This document shows positions 17,179-30,101 of a stretch of 64,000 bases of DNA, piece by piece; position 1 is the stretch's first letter, and each line of letters begins with the position of its first letter. A program made the translations under genes and the position numbers. Source of the DNA: Gaeumannomyces sp. JS-464 (Eukaryota; Ascomycota; Sordariomycetes; Magnaporthales; Magnaporthaceae); the NCBI GenBank assembly GCA_002197995.1, contig NGZR01000001.1:186001-250000 (forward strand). The letters are read 5' to 3'. Under the pieces are notes generated by a model. It saw only the letters and a list, made by a program, of their open reading frames with translations. It searched no databases and was not told the origin of the DNA.

Positions 17179-18440
17179 AGCGGTTGACGGTGGTGATGGA
17201 AAGGGGTGGGAGGGGAAGAAGCGGAGAGGCATTGGCGACAACTGTTTGCTGTCGCGGATCAACCTCCCAAACTACCTACCCGGTCGACCCCCTTCCTCGG
17301 GCGAGCGAGCCGATGATGGCATCCACACCTGACCCTGGGCAGCGACCGAGATCGATGGCAGCCCACCACCCTCCCCTCGATCGGATCGGCCGAACCGTGC
17401 GTCGACTTGACCACGACACCTGGGAGGTCCACTCGCTTATAAATGACTTCTTCATTTCTTGTTTCCCCATTTTGTTGCTACGTACTGTCGGCCAAGCGCT
17501 TGTTTGTCGTCCCTTTTTGTAAGGTCTGTTTGGATCCGCACTTTGCAGTCTCATGAAATGCCTGCTAGACTGGCGGTCTGTTCATTTTTTTCGCCATTTT
17601 GCTCCTGCTGGGCAGCCTCAGCAACGGATACAACATGCTCGTTTCCCTTTGGGCCCTGGGTGGTGGTGTCTCGCGAAGGTCGGCGGAGCACGGATTCAGG
17701 CCGTGGGCTCTAGAGGTTGTCCAGACAGGAAGGCGAAGGCGGCTGTGAAGCAGCGCTGCTGCTTTCGGTTTGTCTGTGTTCTCTGGCTCTCGTTTGGTGG
17801 CACACACGTTGGGAGTGAATCATGTGAGGAATCTGTGGAAGACGATGAGGGTTGCGGAGGTTGATTTGAGGGAATTATACATGTCGGCTAGACAAGGGGC
17901 AAAGGGGTTGAAGAGTTGAAACAAGAGGGCGTGCGCGTCCGGGTTGGACTCCCATCTAAACCACAGGCCACCCAGGGCTTTTTTTCTTTTTTTTTTTCTT
18001 CTTCCACAGCGTATTGACGACGTATGGATAGACAGGCGCATTGCAGGACCTTTTTTTTTGCAGCTCTATTAGGTACACATGATGCATGATGTCACTGACG
18101 CTTCTGCTCTGCCTTTTGTGGTGCTCTGCTTTTTTACCAAGGTGGTCGTGTTTTTCGCATCTGCCTAGGTAGGTAGGCACAGTCTCCTGACTTCATGCCA
18201 GTCGAGTCATCACAGTCACGAGATACACATGTGAGGTGGTGGAGTAGATCTTGAGTCTCGCCGGAATAAAAGCCTTTGGAAATTCGAGTATGATGCGAAT
18301 AATGCCATCTACGATCGAGGGGTTGCTTGCCCACAATAGCACAAGAAAATACGGAAGACAGTCAAAGATACGGGCCCACATCTGCGCGCGACCTCTTTGC
18401 GACACACATTCGCACCTTCCTTTGCTCGTCCGCCCACGAC
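17179..18440. other. intergenic region between convergent genes
   Basis: The 3' flanks of the kinase (+) and of Spn1 (-). T-rich tracts lie near 17980-18000 and 18050-18060, and a CCTAGGTAGGTAGG motif near 18165. No gene is supported. Confidence 0.5.
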
Positions 18441-19970
18441 CTAGCCTCGCCTGCCGCCCTTGCCCTTCTGGGTCATCTTCCTAAAGGCCTCCATGCCGCC
18501 GGCGCCGATGGGGCGGTAGTCCTGGGCGCGGCGGCGCCGTCAAAGGTGCTCTGGGGCGCGATGGTGTAGGTCTGGGGCAGGCCGGGCGGGCGGGCGCGGC
18601 TCGACTCGTTCTCGGGCGCGAGCTTCTTCTGGATCTCGCGCTCAAACGACGACATGCCCCCGCGCTGCGACGGCGGCGGCTGCGACTGCGAGTTGCTGTA
18701 CGCCGCCAGCTCCTGGGCGTTCTTTGCGGCGCTGTTGGGGTGCGTGCAGCGGCGCGTCAGTGCTTGGTTCTGTGAACGGGTAAAAAGATGGGGAGAAAAG
18801 GGGATGACGAGGAGCAAAAGGTAGTCAGTGCTTACGCATAATCAAACTCGCGAGTCTGGATGAAGCGCTTCCGAAAGTCGTCGGTCCGCTTCAGGATGGG
18901 CCGACTCCACTCGCCCACCAGCTTCTCGGCCATGCCTTGACAGCGGGCTCGGGGCGGGTGCTCTTTGTGTAGAGAGCACGACCTTGCCGATGCCCGAGCT
19001 GAGCAGGGCCTCCTTGCGATGGGCAGGCGGGTCAGGGCTGCGAAGATCTCGCTCTGGATGTTGTAGGCCGGCAGGGAGCCGTCGTTGAGGGCTCGAGGAA
19101 GAGCGGACCGATGCAAAAAGTTGGTCTCGGGGTCTAGGATGGCGTGCTGGATCGAGGTGCGGTTCATCATGGAGAGCACGCGCGGGAGCAGCTTGAGCTT
19201 GCCGACTGCCGGCTTGCCCTCCTCGCGCGCCTTGTTGTCGGCCACGCACGCGTTCTCCATGCTGATCTTGAGCTCTGCGATCTCTTCGTCTGCTTGCTCC
19301 TCGAGTCCTGCAGGTTACCGGGACAGCCAGTCAGTCAGTCAGATGTCACCTGCTTTTTCTCTTTGATTCCTTGGATTCTCCTCCAGACACATACCACCTC
19401 GTCCTTCTTGCGCCTCCGCTTCGTCGGGTTCTTAGTCGCGGCGTCCATGGCCCTCATCAAAGCCCTCTTGCGGCGCTCCTCGGGCGTCAGGCTCGCCTCG
19501 TCTATCTCGGGCTCGGCGCTCTTCTCCTTGGGCTTGGCCCGCCTGACGGACTCGCCGGCCATGCGGGCCGCCCTCCCCTTGTTTCGCCTGCCCTCGCCCG
19601 AGAACTCGCCATCTGAACCGTCGCCGCCGCCCTCGTGGTCGTCGTCCTGGTCGGCTGTCCGGCGCTTCTTGTCGCGGCGGCCCTCCTTGGGCTTCCTGGC
19701 GGCCTCGCCGGCGGGCCGTTTCCGCTTCGAGGCCTTGAGGCTCTTGGCAATGTCCTCGTAGTCGCGCTCCTCGACGCGCGCCGTGTCCGGGTTGTACTCC
19801 TCCTCGAAGACGTCCTCGTCAATGTCGGAGAGCACGTCCGAGTCGTTGTCGTTGTCGTTGTCATTGTCGGCGGGAGCGGCAGCGGCAGCGGCAGCGGGCG
19901 ACTTGGTCTCGTCATCGTTGTCGCGGGCCGGCGGCGGCGAGGCGGCTTTTTCTGAGCCGGCGTCAGACAT
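18441..19970 (-). CDS. transcription elongation factor Spn1/IWS1
   Basis: Spn1/IWS1 binds Spt6 and RNA polymerase II and takes part in elongation and mRNA processing. Exons are about 19970-19395, 19307-18836 and 18769-18441. The first exon codes a disordered acidic and Lys-rich N terminus (DNDNDNDNDSDVLSDIDED, EEYNPDTARVEERDYEDIAKS), typical of the family. The second holds the TFIIS-N/LW-type core: GKLKLLPRVLSMMNRTSIQHAI, LNDGSLPAYNIQSEI, KEALLSSGIGKVVL and GEWSRPILKR. The third ends with FEREIQKKLAPENESSRAR and a C-terminal DYRPIGAGGMEAFRKMT. The core is broken into all three frames within about 200 bp (19110-18930), and the tail breaks again near 18530. Every step fits one or more missing bases. 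Full-length and functional is the likelier reading. Confidence 0.9.
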
Positions 19971-20747
19971 GACGGGCTATGTGATGGGTGGATGGCGCTG
20001 GTAACTGCCAGGGATCGGTTGCAAATTCGAATGGAAGCCGCCGGGAGCAGCGAATGGCGCACCTCACGAGGCCAGAACGGCCCAGAGCGATGGGCGAACA
20101 AATGGAGTCGTCGAGTTTGATTCTGAGTTTCTGCCGTAGTCGGTAATGAAGACGGTGGATTTCTTTTTTCTGGTTGATGGTTTCTTGGGGGCGGGCAGCT
20201 GAAGTTGAAAGCGGTTTGTCAATTGCTGGCAGATTCGAGTTGAGCCTTTGGGCCTCGCGAAAAAACCCCTGCCGCTGAGCTATCTCCTTTCCGAGCCGTG
20301 CCTGCTCTCAGCGCCGCGAGACTCCACACGTCCACTGGCACCTGGAGCCGCGCCCCACTCAAATCGCTGGCACGCATAGCATGGGCCTCAGGCACGCAAC
20401 ACATTTGTTTACTTTGGAGCTGTGTTGCCACCAACGACGGACGGCTGCGACCTGCACGCAGCCATTTTATCCGTCGCCGTCAAATCAGTCGGCGACCCAC
20501 GCCCGCCTGCTGCTCCCACAAAATCCCAGCCCCAGCTGCTCCCGTCGCCGAACTGCTCGCTCCCGGCCTCACTCCTGCCCAGGTTCCCCTTTCTCTTGCT
20601 CTGGTTGCCTCGACGCTGGACCGCTAGCTTCTGCCTACCTATCTGCTCATCCGTATCTGCACCCGTCGGCCTGTCCACAGCGCCTGCGTGCAGCTGTCCT
20701 CGACCTCCGCCGCCATCTAGTGCCCGACCCCGCTCTGGCCTTCAGCC
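19971..20747. promoter_or_regulatory. divergent promoter between Spn1 and Brr6 genes
   Basis: A 777-bp interval between divergently transcribed genes, presumably holding both promoters. The Brr6-proximal part is C/T-rich as in fungal 5' UTRs. No gene is supported. Confidence 0.5.
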
Positions 20748-22326
20748 ATGAGCGACCAACGGAGCCACGAGGGCCACATGGACTGGGAATACAACAACAG
20801 GATTGGGCCGGTCGATGCGTCAAGTCCGTTCCTGCAAGGTCTGCGGGGCCCAAAACTGCAGTCCTTTGGCACCCCGTCAAGAATCTCGGGTCGAGGCAAT
20901 CCTTTCGCAAAACCCGACGACGTCACCATGACCGATTCTCCCTCCAAGTCGCAGCCGCCCCCGCCGTCGTCCATGTTCAAGCCGAGCTTGCAAAACAGGC
21001 CGCAGGCGCCGGCCTTCAGAAACCCAGCCTTCACCACGCCGCAGCGCCGCTTCGAGGACGTCGCTTCCGAGATGTCTGGCGCTGAGACGAGCCCAGCCCT
21101 GACGGACGCCTCGGACGCTCCCACCGAGACGCCCGAACCCGACAGTCGCGACGACTTCCGCAACCTGACCATCACGCCCGCCACGAGGAGGAACATCTTT
21201 GGCGGCGCCGTCTCTCCCAGCAAGAGTGTCCACGCGTCGGGTCGCGGCGAGCTGCCCCGGACCCGGGACGCGCGCCAGCGAGACAAGATCCGGAAGCGCA
21301 GGCGACAGTTTGGGGACAGGGACGTGGGTAGCGTGCGCCCGCGACTGAACCACGAGTCGGATGAGTCGGACAGCGACTGGGAGGGCGAGGACGGCGACGG
21401 CTCACAGGGCGGGCGTGGCAAGGCGGGCGGCAGACGGCGCGGGCGACGCGGCGGCTCAGGCTGGTTCAGCAGCTTCCTGACGGCGATCCACGACCACCCG
21501 AACGCGCCCGTCATCATGTCGTGGTGGATTCAGTGCGGCGTCAACCTCTTCTTCGCGCTCATGGGCGTGGTGCTGTTCGCGGCCATGGGGTCCATGATCG
21601 TGTCGGACTTCCGGTACGCGGCCGGCGAGGCGCGGTCCAGGCTGCTGGCCGAGATGGAGGCGTGCACGCACGAATACACCAAGAACAGGTGCGCACCCAA
21701 GGCAGACCGGCTGCCAGCGCTGGCCGTCGTGTGCGACGAGTGGGAGTCGTGCATGAACCAGGACCCGGAGAAGATCAAGAGCCTGGCCATCTCGTCCAAG
21801 CAGATGGCCATCACCATCAACGAGTTCTTCAACGTGCTCAGCTTCAAGGCATGGGTAAGTGCTGCCTTTTTGCATTGCATATCTGGGAAAGCCACTCTGC
21901 TAACAATGATTCTGTGCACACAATCCAGGGCTTCATCCTGTCGCTTGTTATAGTCTTTTTGCTGGCCAACAACCTTGGATTCAGCAAGTTCCGGCAGTCG
22001 ATGAGCACAGAAGCCAATGGAGCGAGCGCGCCAGCGCCGTCGCAGCCGGCTTCGTCGGGCCCGCCGCAGCACCTCTTCCCACCGTCGCAGGACCCTAAGC
22101 AGGCCTTCATTTGGGCGCCCGTCACGCCCAAGAACCTGAGGAGGGGCATCTTTCTCAACGAGACGCCCGAGACGGACGACTCGCCGCAGTCGGAAGTCAA
22201 GGCCATCATGCCGGCCGAGACGCCGTCGGGGCGCCGGAGCCCCAGCAAGGAGACCGGGATCGGGGCTATGACAGGGGGTACTCGCACAGCCCCAGCAAGA
22301 ACCGGAGTCCATCGAAATTCTACTAA
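20748..22326 (+). CDS. nuclear envelope protein of the Brr6/Brl1 family
   Basis: Integral inner nuclear membrane protein; Brr6/Brl1 in yeasts act in nuclear pore complex assembly and nuclear-envelope lipid homeostasis. Two exons, 20748-21854 and 21929-22326, about 501 residues. The N-terminal half is disordered, with a basic cluster near QRDKIRKRRRQ and an Arg/Gly-rich stretch. The conserved domain has two membrane segments (CGVNLFFALMGVVLFAAMG and GFILSLVIVFLLANN) flanking a lumenal loop with the family's four cysteines, CTHEYTKNRC and CDEWESC. The intron interrupts just before the second membrane segment. Near 22255 the frame shifts; one missing base restores the C terminus ending NRSPSKFY and a TAA at 22324-22326. 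Confidence 0.9.
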
Positions 22327-23361
22327 GATTTCGGAGTGTCTTTGTCGGCTTTTGCGGCCTGCTGGGCAAGATGTAATAATTGGATGATGGCTACGCATTC
22401 TCTCTTTTTTACCGTCTCTTTTGTATCAGAGTCTTATTGCTTTTTTTGCTCGACTGGTGGTGGGATGTACTTCTGGAGTATTCTGCCTGGCCTCTTGTAC
22501 ACGTATTGAACCTGTGGCACACTTTTCCTTTTCTTCATTTACTTTGTTCTTGGCGAAATGCTGGCATTTGGGACGGGAAAATTGGCATAGGGGAACAAAA
22601 GCCAGGCAGGCGGTGTGACTAGATCAACGGATGGGCGGCTGTCTCGGACCCTGCATGGCACATCACAGTTGAGTGCAACGTCGCCAGCCGGACGGGCGAT
22701 GGCAATGTGCATAAATCACGAATGCGATTTGGTGGCAGGTCGAGGTGCCCTCGCAAGCAATGGCAGCAAATGGCGGGCTCTTGCATGCTGGCCAGACTCG
22801 TGGGAGCGGGCAGCTGCGGGTTCACGTCATCGTCGCTTCACGCTCCACCCTCATGTTCGGGGCTCGGCAGTTGGCGGGCAGGCACTAAGCAAGTAGGTGG
22901 CCGCGGTAGCTTTGTTTTTTGTTTGGCTTCGGTTTGGTGGCGGCTAGGTTCATGCGTGCCTCTCCATTGCCTTTTTCTTGCTTTGCACACTTTTCACGAT
23001 TTGCACGGTTTGCTCAGGTCTCCGCGAGATGCAATGGCTCAAACGAGAAACGAGATCGGCCCCAATTCGTGGCATGGTGGCCGCTCCTTCTTCTCTGTCC
23101 TTGTTCAGGCAGGGATGCGAGGTTGGGGCGGTCATTTCGGTGTGCCCCACATGAAACCGCTCTTGCTTCTTTTTCTCCCATCTTTTTCAGTCTCCTGACT
23201 GGACACACACCACCCGGCTACCCGAGCGAGACGGCCGCGGTGTGCGGGCTTGATCCTTTAGCTCAAAGCCGTCAATGTCCAGCTCCGATCCAGTACCAAT
23301 CTGGATTTAAGCCCGGTGCGTCCAGGCGGCGGGGCTGATTCTGATCCAAGCCCAGGTGGTG

Positions 23362-23401
<40 letters not shown>

Positions 23402-23759
23402 GTACCTTTCCGCCCGTACCAGACCTTGCCGCCTGCTTGGGGAGGTAGCTGTCCCCATTGAGCGAGCTCCATTCTTTCCACGACAAGCTCCAGAGTCGAC
23501 ATCTTCTTCCCGCCGGCTTGGCTGTGGCGGCTCCACGCGCCCAGGCCTCAGCCTCGACGTTGATGTTGCGCGAGAGACACACAGCATGTCCCCATGCCCA
23601 ATTCGCCGCCGCCCGAATCCCAGGTGACATTTGCCTTCGTTTCCGATCTCGGTCTGCCGCTGAGCCGATTCCTCCCCCACCCAGCCTGCCTGCTTGCCCC
23701 GGGGTCCACGACGACGACGACGACGGCGGCGACATCTGGGTCCCGCCTGCCGCTGTGCT
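22327..23759. promoter_or_regulatory. intergenic/upstream region of the Zn2Cys6 gene
   Basis: The 3' flank of the Brr6 gene and the upstream region of the Zn2Cys6 gene. It contains a pure tetranucleotide array at 23361-23400 (ten GCCT units) and T-rich tracts. No coding sequence is supported. Confidence 0.45.
23361..23400. repeat. (GCCT)10 microsatellite
   Basis: Ten perfect tandem GCCT units about 360 bp upstream of the Zn2Cys6 regulator's start codon. Seen directly. Confidence 0.95.
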
Positions 23760-26700
23760 ATGGGCACAATAAACGAAGACGCCGGGCCCGCCGACAGGAC
23801 CGCCGCCACCAGCCCGAGCCCCAAGCCCTCGGCCGAGTCGTCCACGACGCCCTCGGTTGGCGGCAGCCATGGCAAGCATCCCGCCCCGAGCCCCGCCGGC
23901 GCCTCGTCTGCCCAGCCCAACGGAAGCGCGGCCCCGGCATTGTGACCCCAACGCCTGTACCGAATGCAGGAAGAAGCGAGCAAAGGTAGGTGGCAGACGC
24001 CGCACATGGAGCTGCTGCACATAGACACGGGCTGCTGACCGCCGTCTCTTCGCTCCACAGTGCGACGGCCTGAGACCATGCTCGAGGTGCAAGGCCCAGG
24101 AGGGCGTCGAGTGCGTCTACGAGATCCCGTGCGCCAGTCCAAGGAAGACCTCCGAGCCGAGATCGACCAGCTCCGCCGCCAGCAGCACAACAACGAGACC
24201 GTCCTGTCCGCCCTGGCCGAGCCCTCGCGGTGGGAGGAGGTCCTGCAGCGTCTGCGCTCTGGCCAGTCCGTCGAGAGCATCTCCGAGTGGCTGGGCGGCA
24301 CCCTTCCCTCGGGCGGCGGCGCCATGGCGGCCCTGGTCCGACCACCTCGGCGGGCTCGGGTACCTATAACATAGCCCCGAGAGCTCCCCGCATCGAGACC
24401 ACCGCTGCCTCGGCCACGTCCCAACCCACCAGCGGCCTCCGCCACGAGCTGGACCAGGACAACCCCTGGGCCGACCCCTTGTCCGCACAGTCGGCCACGG
24501 GCGAGTCTCAACAAACGGACGATATTGGTTGGAGGGCGGACAACAGGGCCCCGAGCTCGCGCGTCAACACGTGGGTAGAGACGGTCAGCGGATCAGGCCA
24601 GCTGGATTACAGCCAGCAACAGCAGCAACAGCAGCAATATCAGCAACTGCCACAGATACCACGGCATCAGCAGATGCCCCATCACCAACCGCTGCCACAT
24701 CCACTACCAGAACTCTCGCAGCTGTCAGAGCTCCAACACATGCCAGAGCTCCAGCAGCTACCTCCCCAGCAGCTGCCTCACCCGCATCTGCCTCACCAGC
24801 CGCTGCCAGACCAGCACATGTACCACCACCCACAGCAGTACATGCAGCACCAGCCGCACCTGCAACAGCTGCAGCAACAGCAGCAGCAGTACCGCCCACT
24901 CGAGCCGGTCATGGCCCACGACGTGCCCCAGGTCAAGATCCCCGTGGAGACATGGACGAACCTAACGTCAGACATATCGTTGGTGCAGCACCTGCTGTCC
25001 CTGTACTTCTGCTGGGAGTACCCGACCTTTGCGTCGCTCAGCAAGGAGCACTTCATCAAGGACTTCCAGCAGGGACGCCCGCGCTTCTGCTCGTCCATCC
25101 TCGTCAACGCGCTTATGGCGCTGGGCTGCCGCTTCTCGAGCCAGCCCAACACGCGCGCCAACCCCGACGACCCCTACTCGTCGGGCGACCATTTCTTCAA
25201 GGAGTGCCAGCGGCTGCTGTACGAGGAGACGTCGCACCACACGCTCACCACCATCCAGGCCCTGGGCATCATGTCCATCAGAGAGGCGAGCTGCGGCCGC
25301 GACTCGGAGAGCTGGTTCTACGCCGGCCAGAGCATCAAGCTCGCCATCGAGATGGGCCTCCACAAGATACAGGACGAGGGTGGCGATGAGGACGAGATGG
25401 CCGTCCAGGCGGCCACCTTTTGGGGGGCTTTTGCCCTGGATCAGTATGTCGTCTAGCTCGTGCCCGTCTTGTCTATCAATGTGTGCTTCTGTCTGTCGGG
25501 CATCGGCTAACCAAGACGCACTCTTCGAACGCCCCAGTGCATGGTCATTGGCGACAGGCTCGCTCCCCCAGAGCTCGTCGTTTATAAAGCTACCACCGAA
25601 GCCCAGCATTATCGACGATATCGAGGCTTCCCTGTGGATTCCTTACACAGACGACGGTAAGCAAGCAGACGAGCTCCAGTCCGGTGTTGGCTTGCTAGTG
25701 TATGGTGTGCCTAACTCACAGCCCCCTCCTCACAGGCACACCCTTGCAGCAGTCGTGCGAGCAGCCTTCCAACGTGCGCTCTGTATACAAGTGCTTTTGC
25801 GAGCTCAGCGAGCTGGTGCACCAATCACTCTACGCTCTGCACTCTCCGGGGAAGCCGCTGGCAGCCCGCGAGCTCCTCGCTCTATACACGCAGTACCTGC
25901 ACTGGTATGCCAACATCCCGGAGGTGCTCAGGCTGGGGGCAAACTTTACTCCTTCGGTTCTTTTTGCACAGTGAGTCTCTCTGTATCTTTTCAGTCCTCC
26001 AGCAGCCGCTCGCCGTGGCACCCTTTTCTTTTGCTGATCATGTTTGTCCGCAGCATGTACTACCACTTTGCCATATTACTCCTGTTTAGGCCGCTTATCA
26101 AGCTGCGCATCATCGGGTCCAGCGTCAGCCCCCGAGACGTTTGCCTTCAAGCGGCTGAGGCCATCACCAGCCTGCTCCGATCGTATTCCCAGCTTTACAC
26201 GCTGCGGCGCACTCCCTCCTTTGTTCCTTACTTTGTTCTCACATCGTCCATCATGCATCTTGCCATCGCGGCGACGAAAGCCCAGGAGTCGTCCGAGAAC
26301 GGGGCTGGTGAGGGCAGTTCCGGCGCGGCGGCTGGCGCCGCTCAGGACCCTGCGGGGGGCTCGGGTCAGCCACCGGAAGCTGTCTCGTCGGAAGCTGCAG
26401 TCTCGGCCGCCAGGTCGGACCCGCAGGTCATACGATCCATCAACCAGGGAATAGCCGATCTCACCGAGATGGCGCCCTGCCATCATTTTGCAGAGCAGGC
26501 GCTCAACATCCTGCGGCACCTGGCCAAGAGGTGGAAAATCGAAGTCGACATCCAATTCCACACCAACCGAAGGAGGAGACTGGGTGAGTCGGCAACCCAG
26601 GACGAGCTGCAACTGCAACGGCAACGGAGAGAGCAACAGCAACAGCAGCAGCAAGACCAGCAGCAGCAAGAACAGCAGTACGAGCACCAGCAGCAGCAGC

Positions 26701-27104
26701 AACATCAAGATCCACAGCAGTTGCTGCTTCAACAACAGGAACTGCTGCAGCAACAACTACGGAGCCGGCAAGACGAGCTAGAGGCTGACCAGAGTGTCCG
26801 TCCTGTCACGTCGAGCCTTAATTTCTTCGTGCCCAACGTGTCGGACCACGACTTTGTCTGCCCGTGGGGGGACAACGAGTCTGCCGGCCCGTCCGGCCCG
26901 TCAGACGGCGCCGTCCCAGCCGCCCCCGAGGCGCCGGGCATGACGGGCACCATGCCGGTCGCCGGGACCGACATGAACCGGGTCGTGCCCGCTACATCGT
27001 CGGGCCGCATGGCGAACCCGCTCTTCTGGCCCTTCCCAATGCAGGGGAAGCCGATGCTGCCCACGGGCAAGGCGCTCCTGGAGGCTGGCTTTGAGCTGTT
27101 ATGA
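23760..27104 (+). CDS. Zn(II)2Cys6 transcription factor with fungal-specific TF domain
   Basis: A putative nuclear regulator of about 1005 residues, related to the large NirA-like class. Exons: 23760-23985, 24061-25443, 25538-25656, 25736-25970 and 26054-27104. The zinc cluster spans intron 1: CTECRKKRAK, then CDGLRPCSRCKAQEGVEC (spacing C2-C6-C5-C2-C7-C). A linker and probable dimerisation helix follow (SKEDLRAEIDQLRRQQ), then SGQSVESISEWLGG. A Gln-rich stretch near 24610-24890 precedes the PF04082-like middle homology region (LYFCWEYPTFASLSKEHF, FFKECQRLLYEE, GLHKIQDEGGDEDEMAVQA), continuing through FIKLPPKPSIIDDIEASLWI and CFCELSELVHQSLY. A second polyglutamine block lies at 26630-26765. 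Four single-base losses are needed, two before the zinc cluster (about 23919-23940), one after it (about 24125) and one near 24330. Targets are not inferable. Confidence 0.85.
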
Positions 27105-27664
27105 CAATAACAGTGCTTTTTTTCTTCCTCCTTTCTATCTTTGTAATGCCTGGGAAGAACTTGGCAGGTGGCGGCGCATATCCGGGGTAGGGAGACCCTC
27201 TTTATTCTCCCGCGTGGGTCTACACAAAAGTTGAGGTTCTGTTTGTGGCATTGTTTTTCTGTCTTTTCCTTGTTTATCGGAAACGGGTTGTGGTGACATA
27301 TGCCTGCATTTTTGTGTTGATATTTCTCCCGTCTTTTTTCTATGGAGCTACGCGACTTGCTTGCCTCGATACCCCCAAATGTCATAATGGTGGGGAGGGG
27401 AGATGTAAAAGGAGAAAACAATGGAGTATGGATGAATGTGGGCGGCGTCTAGGTGTGCAATACGACTGAGCATTGTGAGGTGTTTTTGTGGTGACGGAGG
27501 GCATTCGTCAAAAGCCACTGTGGTTGATTGTTCCGAGGACTGAGAGATGTGGTATTCGCATGGCGCAGGGTAAAGCGAGCAAGCTAAGATGGAGGTAGGT
27601 ATGGAACAGGAAGACAAGAGGGAGGGTACAGAACCAAGGCGCCCAGGCATATTCCTCCTGCCCT
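27105..27664. other. intergenic region between convergent genes
   Basis: Shared 3' flank of the Zn2Cys6 and 2EXR genes, with T-rich tracts. No gene seen. Confidence 0.5.
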
Positions 27665-30101
27665 TCACCACCCATAATCTTCGCGGCATACCCCGTGTAC
27701 TCCAACATTGAGCCTGCTGGACTCGATGTCGCTGTACCTGGCAACCCAGTAGTGCAGCAGCAGGTGCATGTCGCCTTCGAACGAGTCGCCAAACACAAAG
27801 TGCCGCTGCTCGGTGGACGGCTGGGCGGGCCTGGTGGCGTGCGCGGCCTGGTCTACGGGCCCGGACCTCGAGCCGGCGCCGACGGGCGGCTGCTGGTCCC
27901 GCGCGCGGAAGCGGACGAGTTTGCGCGGGACGTGGCACGAGGCGATGCAGTAGTGGTGGCGCATGCGCGTGCCGAGCTGGGCCGTGGCCGCCCGCCTGCG
28001 CGACTCGAAGTCGAGCGCGTGCTCGTGCGGCCTCTGGGTCGGGCAGAAGATGACGACCTGCTCGTCGTCGAGCAGCTCGAGGATGGCGAGGCGGTGGCGG
28101 TAGCTGGGGATCAGGCGGCTGCGGCTGCTTCTGCTGCTGCTGCTGTGGCGTGGGCATAACGACGGCGGCTGATGCCCCTCCTCGCTGTTGTTGTTGTTGT
28201 TGTTGGGCGGCGGCCGGTGGTGGTCGCGGCACTCGAGCTGCAGGCGCCGGTCGTCGAGGAGGAGGCATGCGGCGCTGCCGTCCAGCCGCATGGCGTCGGA
28301 GCGATCCGAGGGGAGCCTGCTGGGGCGCTTGATGCGTGACAGCCGGCCCGGCCATGGTTTTGTCGCGGTGCGGCCGCCGCGCTTGCTCGCTCGAGGGGAG
28401 GAGGGGTGGCAGTCGCACGGCGGGTATGCTGCGTCGTCCGAGTCCGAGTCCGAGTCCGAGTCGTCCGTATCCGAATCGTCGGTGGCGCCCGCGTAGTGGA
28501 GCGGCCGGCGGGCGATGCGGATGCGGCGGATGTTGTCGCACTGGTTCCTTGTCCGGGTCAGGGTGTTAAAGGCCGAGGCGCCGCCGCCGCTGGTCGTTTC
28601 GGGCACGGCAATGGTGATAGTGCAAGTACGGAAGCTCGGGCTCTGCTCCATGTACCGGATCAGCCCCTCCCAGATCTCGCCCATGTCGGGCCCGCGGCCG
28701 GCGCGCCTGCCCTGCGCCACGTGGCCGACCAGCACCGCGTTAAACGAGATGTGCTGCACCCGGTGCGCCCAGCCGTCCCACCCGGGCGTCGAGACCTGGC
28801 GCTGCTGGTCGATGAGGGTCAGCCCGACCAGCGGCAGCAGTAGCCGAGAGCGTGTTGGGCCCGTCGTACTCCGGCCGCGAGGCCCCGCGCGCCGCCGCCG
28901 CGACGGGGAGGCCGCGGTCGTCGACGAGCCAGCCGGCCGAGAACTCGACCGTGTCCAGCCCCGGCACGATGGCCACGTCGGCGGGCTCGAGGCCGCCGCC
29001 GCCGCCGTAGGCCGCGAACACGGGCGACGGGAAGGGCATGCGGGTGTAGAGGGCCGCCGCCGCGCGGTGCGACTCGCGGCAGGCGAGGAGCACGCCCTGG
29101 GTCGGCACGCTCGCGCGCCACGTGGCCGTGGTAGGGGCGCGAAAGGGGCGCGGCGCCCCCGTGATGCGCGTCGCGGCCACGTCTACCGTTATGGTGCGCG
29201 GCACGACAGCGAGCCGCCATATCGCGTTACGGATCTTGTCCGGCAGGGAGCCGAAGAGGGGAAAGCTCTCGGGGATATGCTGAGGCTGCGGGTCGGGGTC
29301 GTGCTGCTGAGGCTGTGGATCGAGCATCGTGTGTTCACCAGCGAATGAGGAGACCGGAGATGCCGCCGTGGCACGACACGGGATCGGTGCAACGGGCTGG
29401 CTGACGGTCAAAGATGGGCCACCCGCGGGCTCGGGTAATGCGGGGCCGTAGGTGGCATATGGAAGACCGGTTCGGCTGGTGGTGGGAGTATTGTACTGGT
29501 TGTCCAGCAGGACGGCCAGAGGCCCAAGGACATTCTGGGTGTCGATGAGGTTAGGGCCGAGGGGGTTGTTCTGTTGGAACCGTAACAAGGGGTTCTGAGA
29601 AAAGACAGGGCCGCGACCAACCAGCGCCTGATTGATGTCGACAAAGGCTTGTTGTGGATGAACAAGCGTGTTCTGAGGGCCCAGGAACATCCCTTGGGGG
29701 TCGTGTAACGCGTTTTGAGGACCGAGGAACGCCCCTTGAGGGCCAAGGAATGCCTGTGGTGGTACATGATGAAGATGAAAACGGGGGTCTTGTTGATGAT
29801 AGAGAGCTCCCTGTGGACCGTGGATGACAGGCTGTGGCACGAATCGAGGATCGAGGGCGTTGGGATCCTGGTTGTACACCTCGTAGGGAGCCCCGCCAGG
29901 GTTGCTGCCGACGGGAGCAGGGCACTGGAGACTGGGATCCCACCCGAGATCCGTGGCACCCATGGGGCCCATGGGCATGGTGAGACCGTGTTGGTGGGCC
30001 GGGAAGGGCACAGGAGGACCTGGTTGCTGGACCACGCCAGGGTGCTGAGGCTGGGGGCTCCAGCCGTCTTCGTCTTCGCCAGCCATGTATGGTGGATCCA
30101 T
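27665..30101 (-). CDS. 2EXR domain protein with PQ-rich repeats
   Basis: An intronless frame of about 812 residues in two overlapping pieces. The N-terminal 250 residues are Pro/Gln-rich with an imperfect repeat of the type GPQGAFLGPQNALHDPQG, coded at about 29780-29640. Near 29270 lies the 2EXR (F-box-like) signature FPLFGSLPDKIRNAIWRLA, followed by a beta-rich region with CRESHRAA, as in the expanded fungal 2EXR/F-box-like families of unknown function. At about 28850 the frame shifts by a net two missing bases; it resumes as LVGLTLIDQQRQVSTPGWD and HISFNAVLVGHV. The C-terminal part has a DSDSDSDSDD acid run, a six-Asn run and a final Tyr/His-rich section ending EDYGW. Partner or substrate unknown. 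Confidence 0.75.

Noticed and set aside
23316..23627. Plus-strand frame with repeated Ala-Cys-Leu-Pro
   Set aside because: The repeat is only the translation of the GCCT microsatellite.
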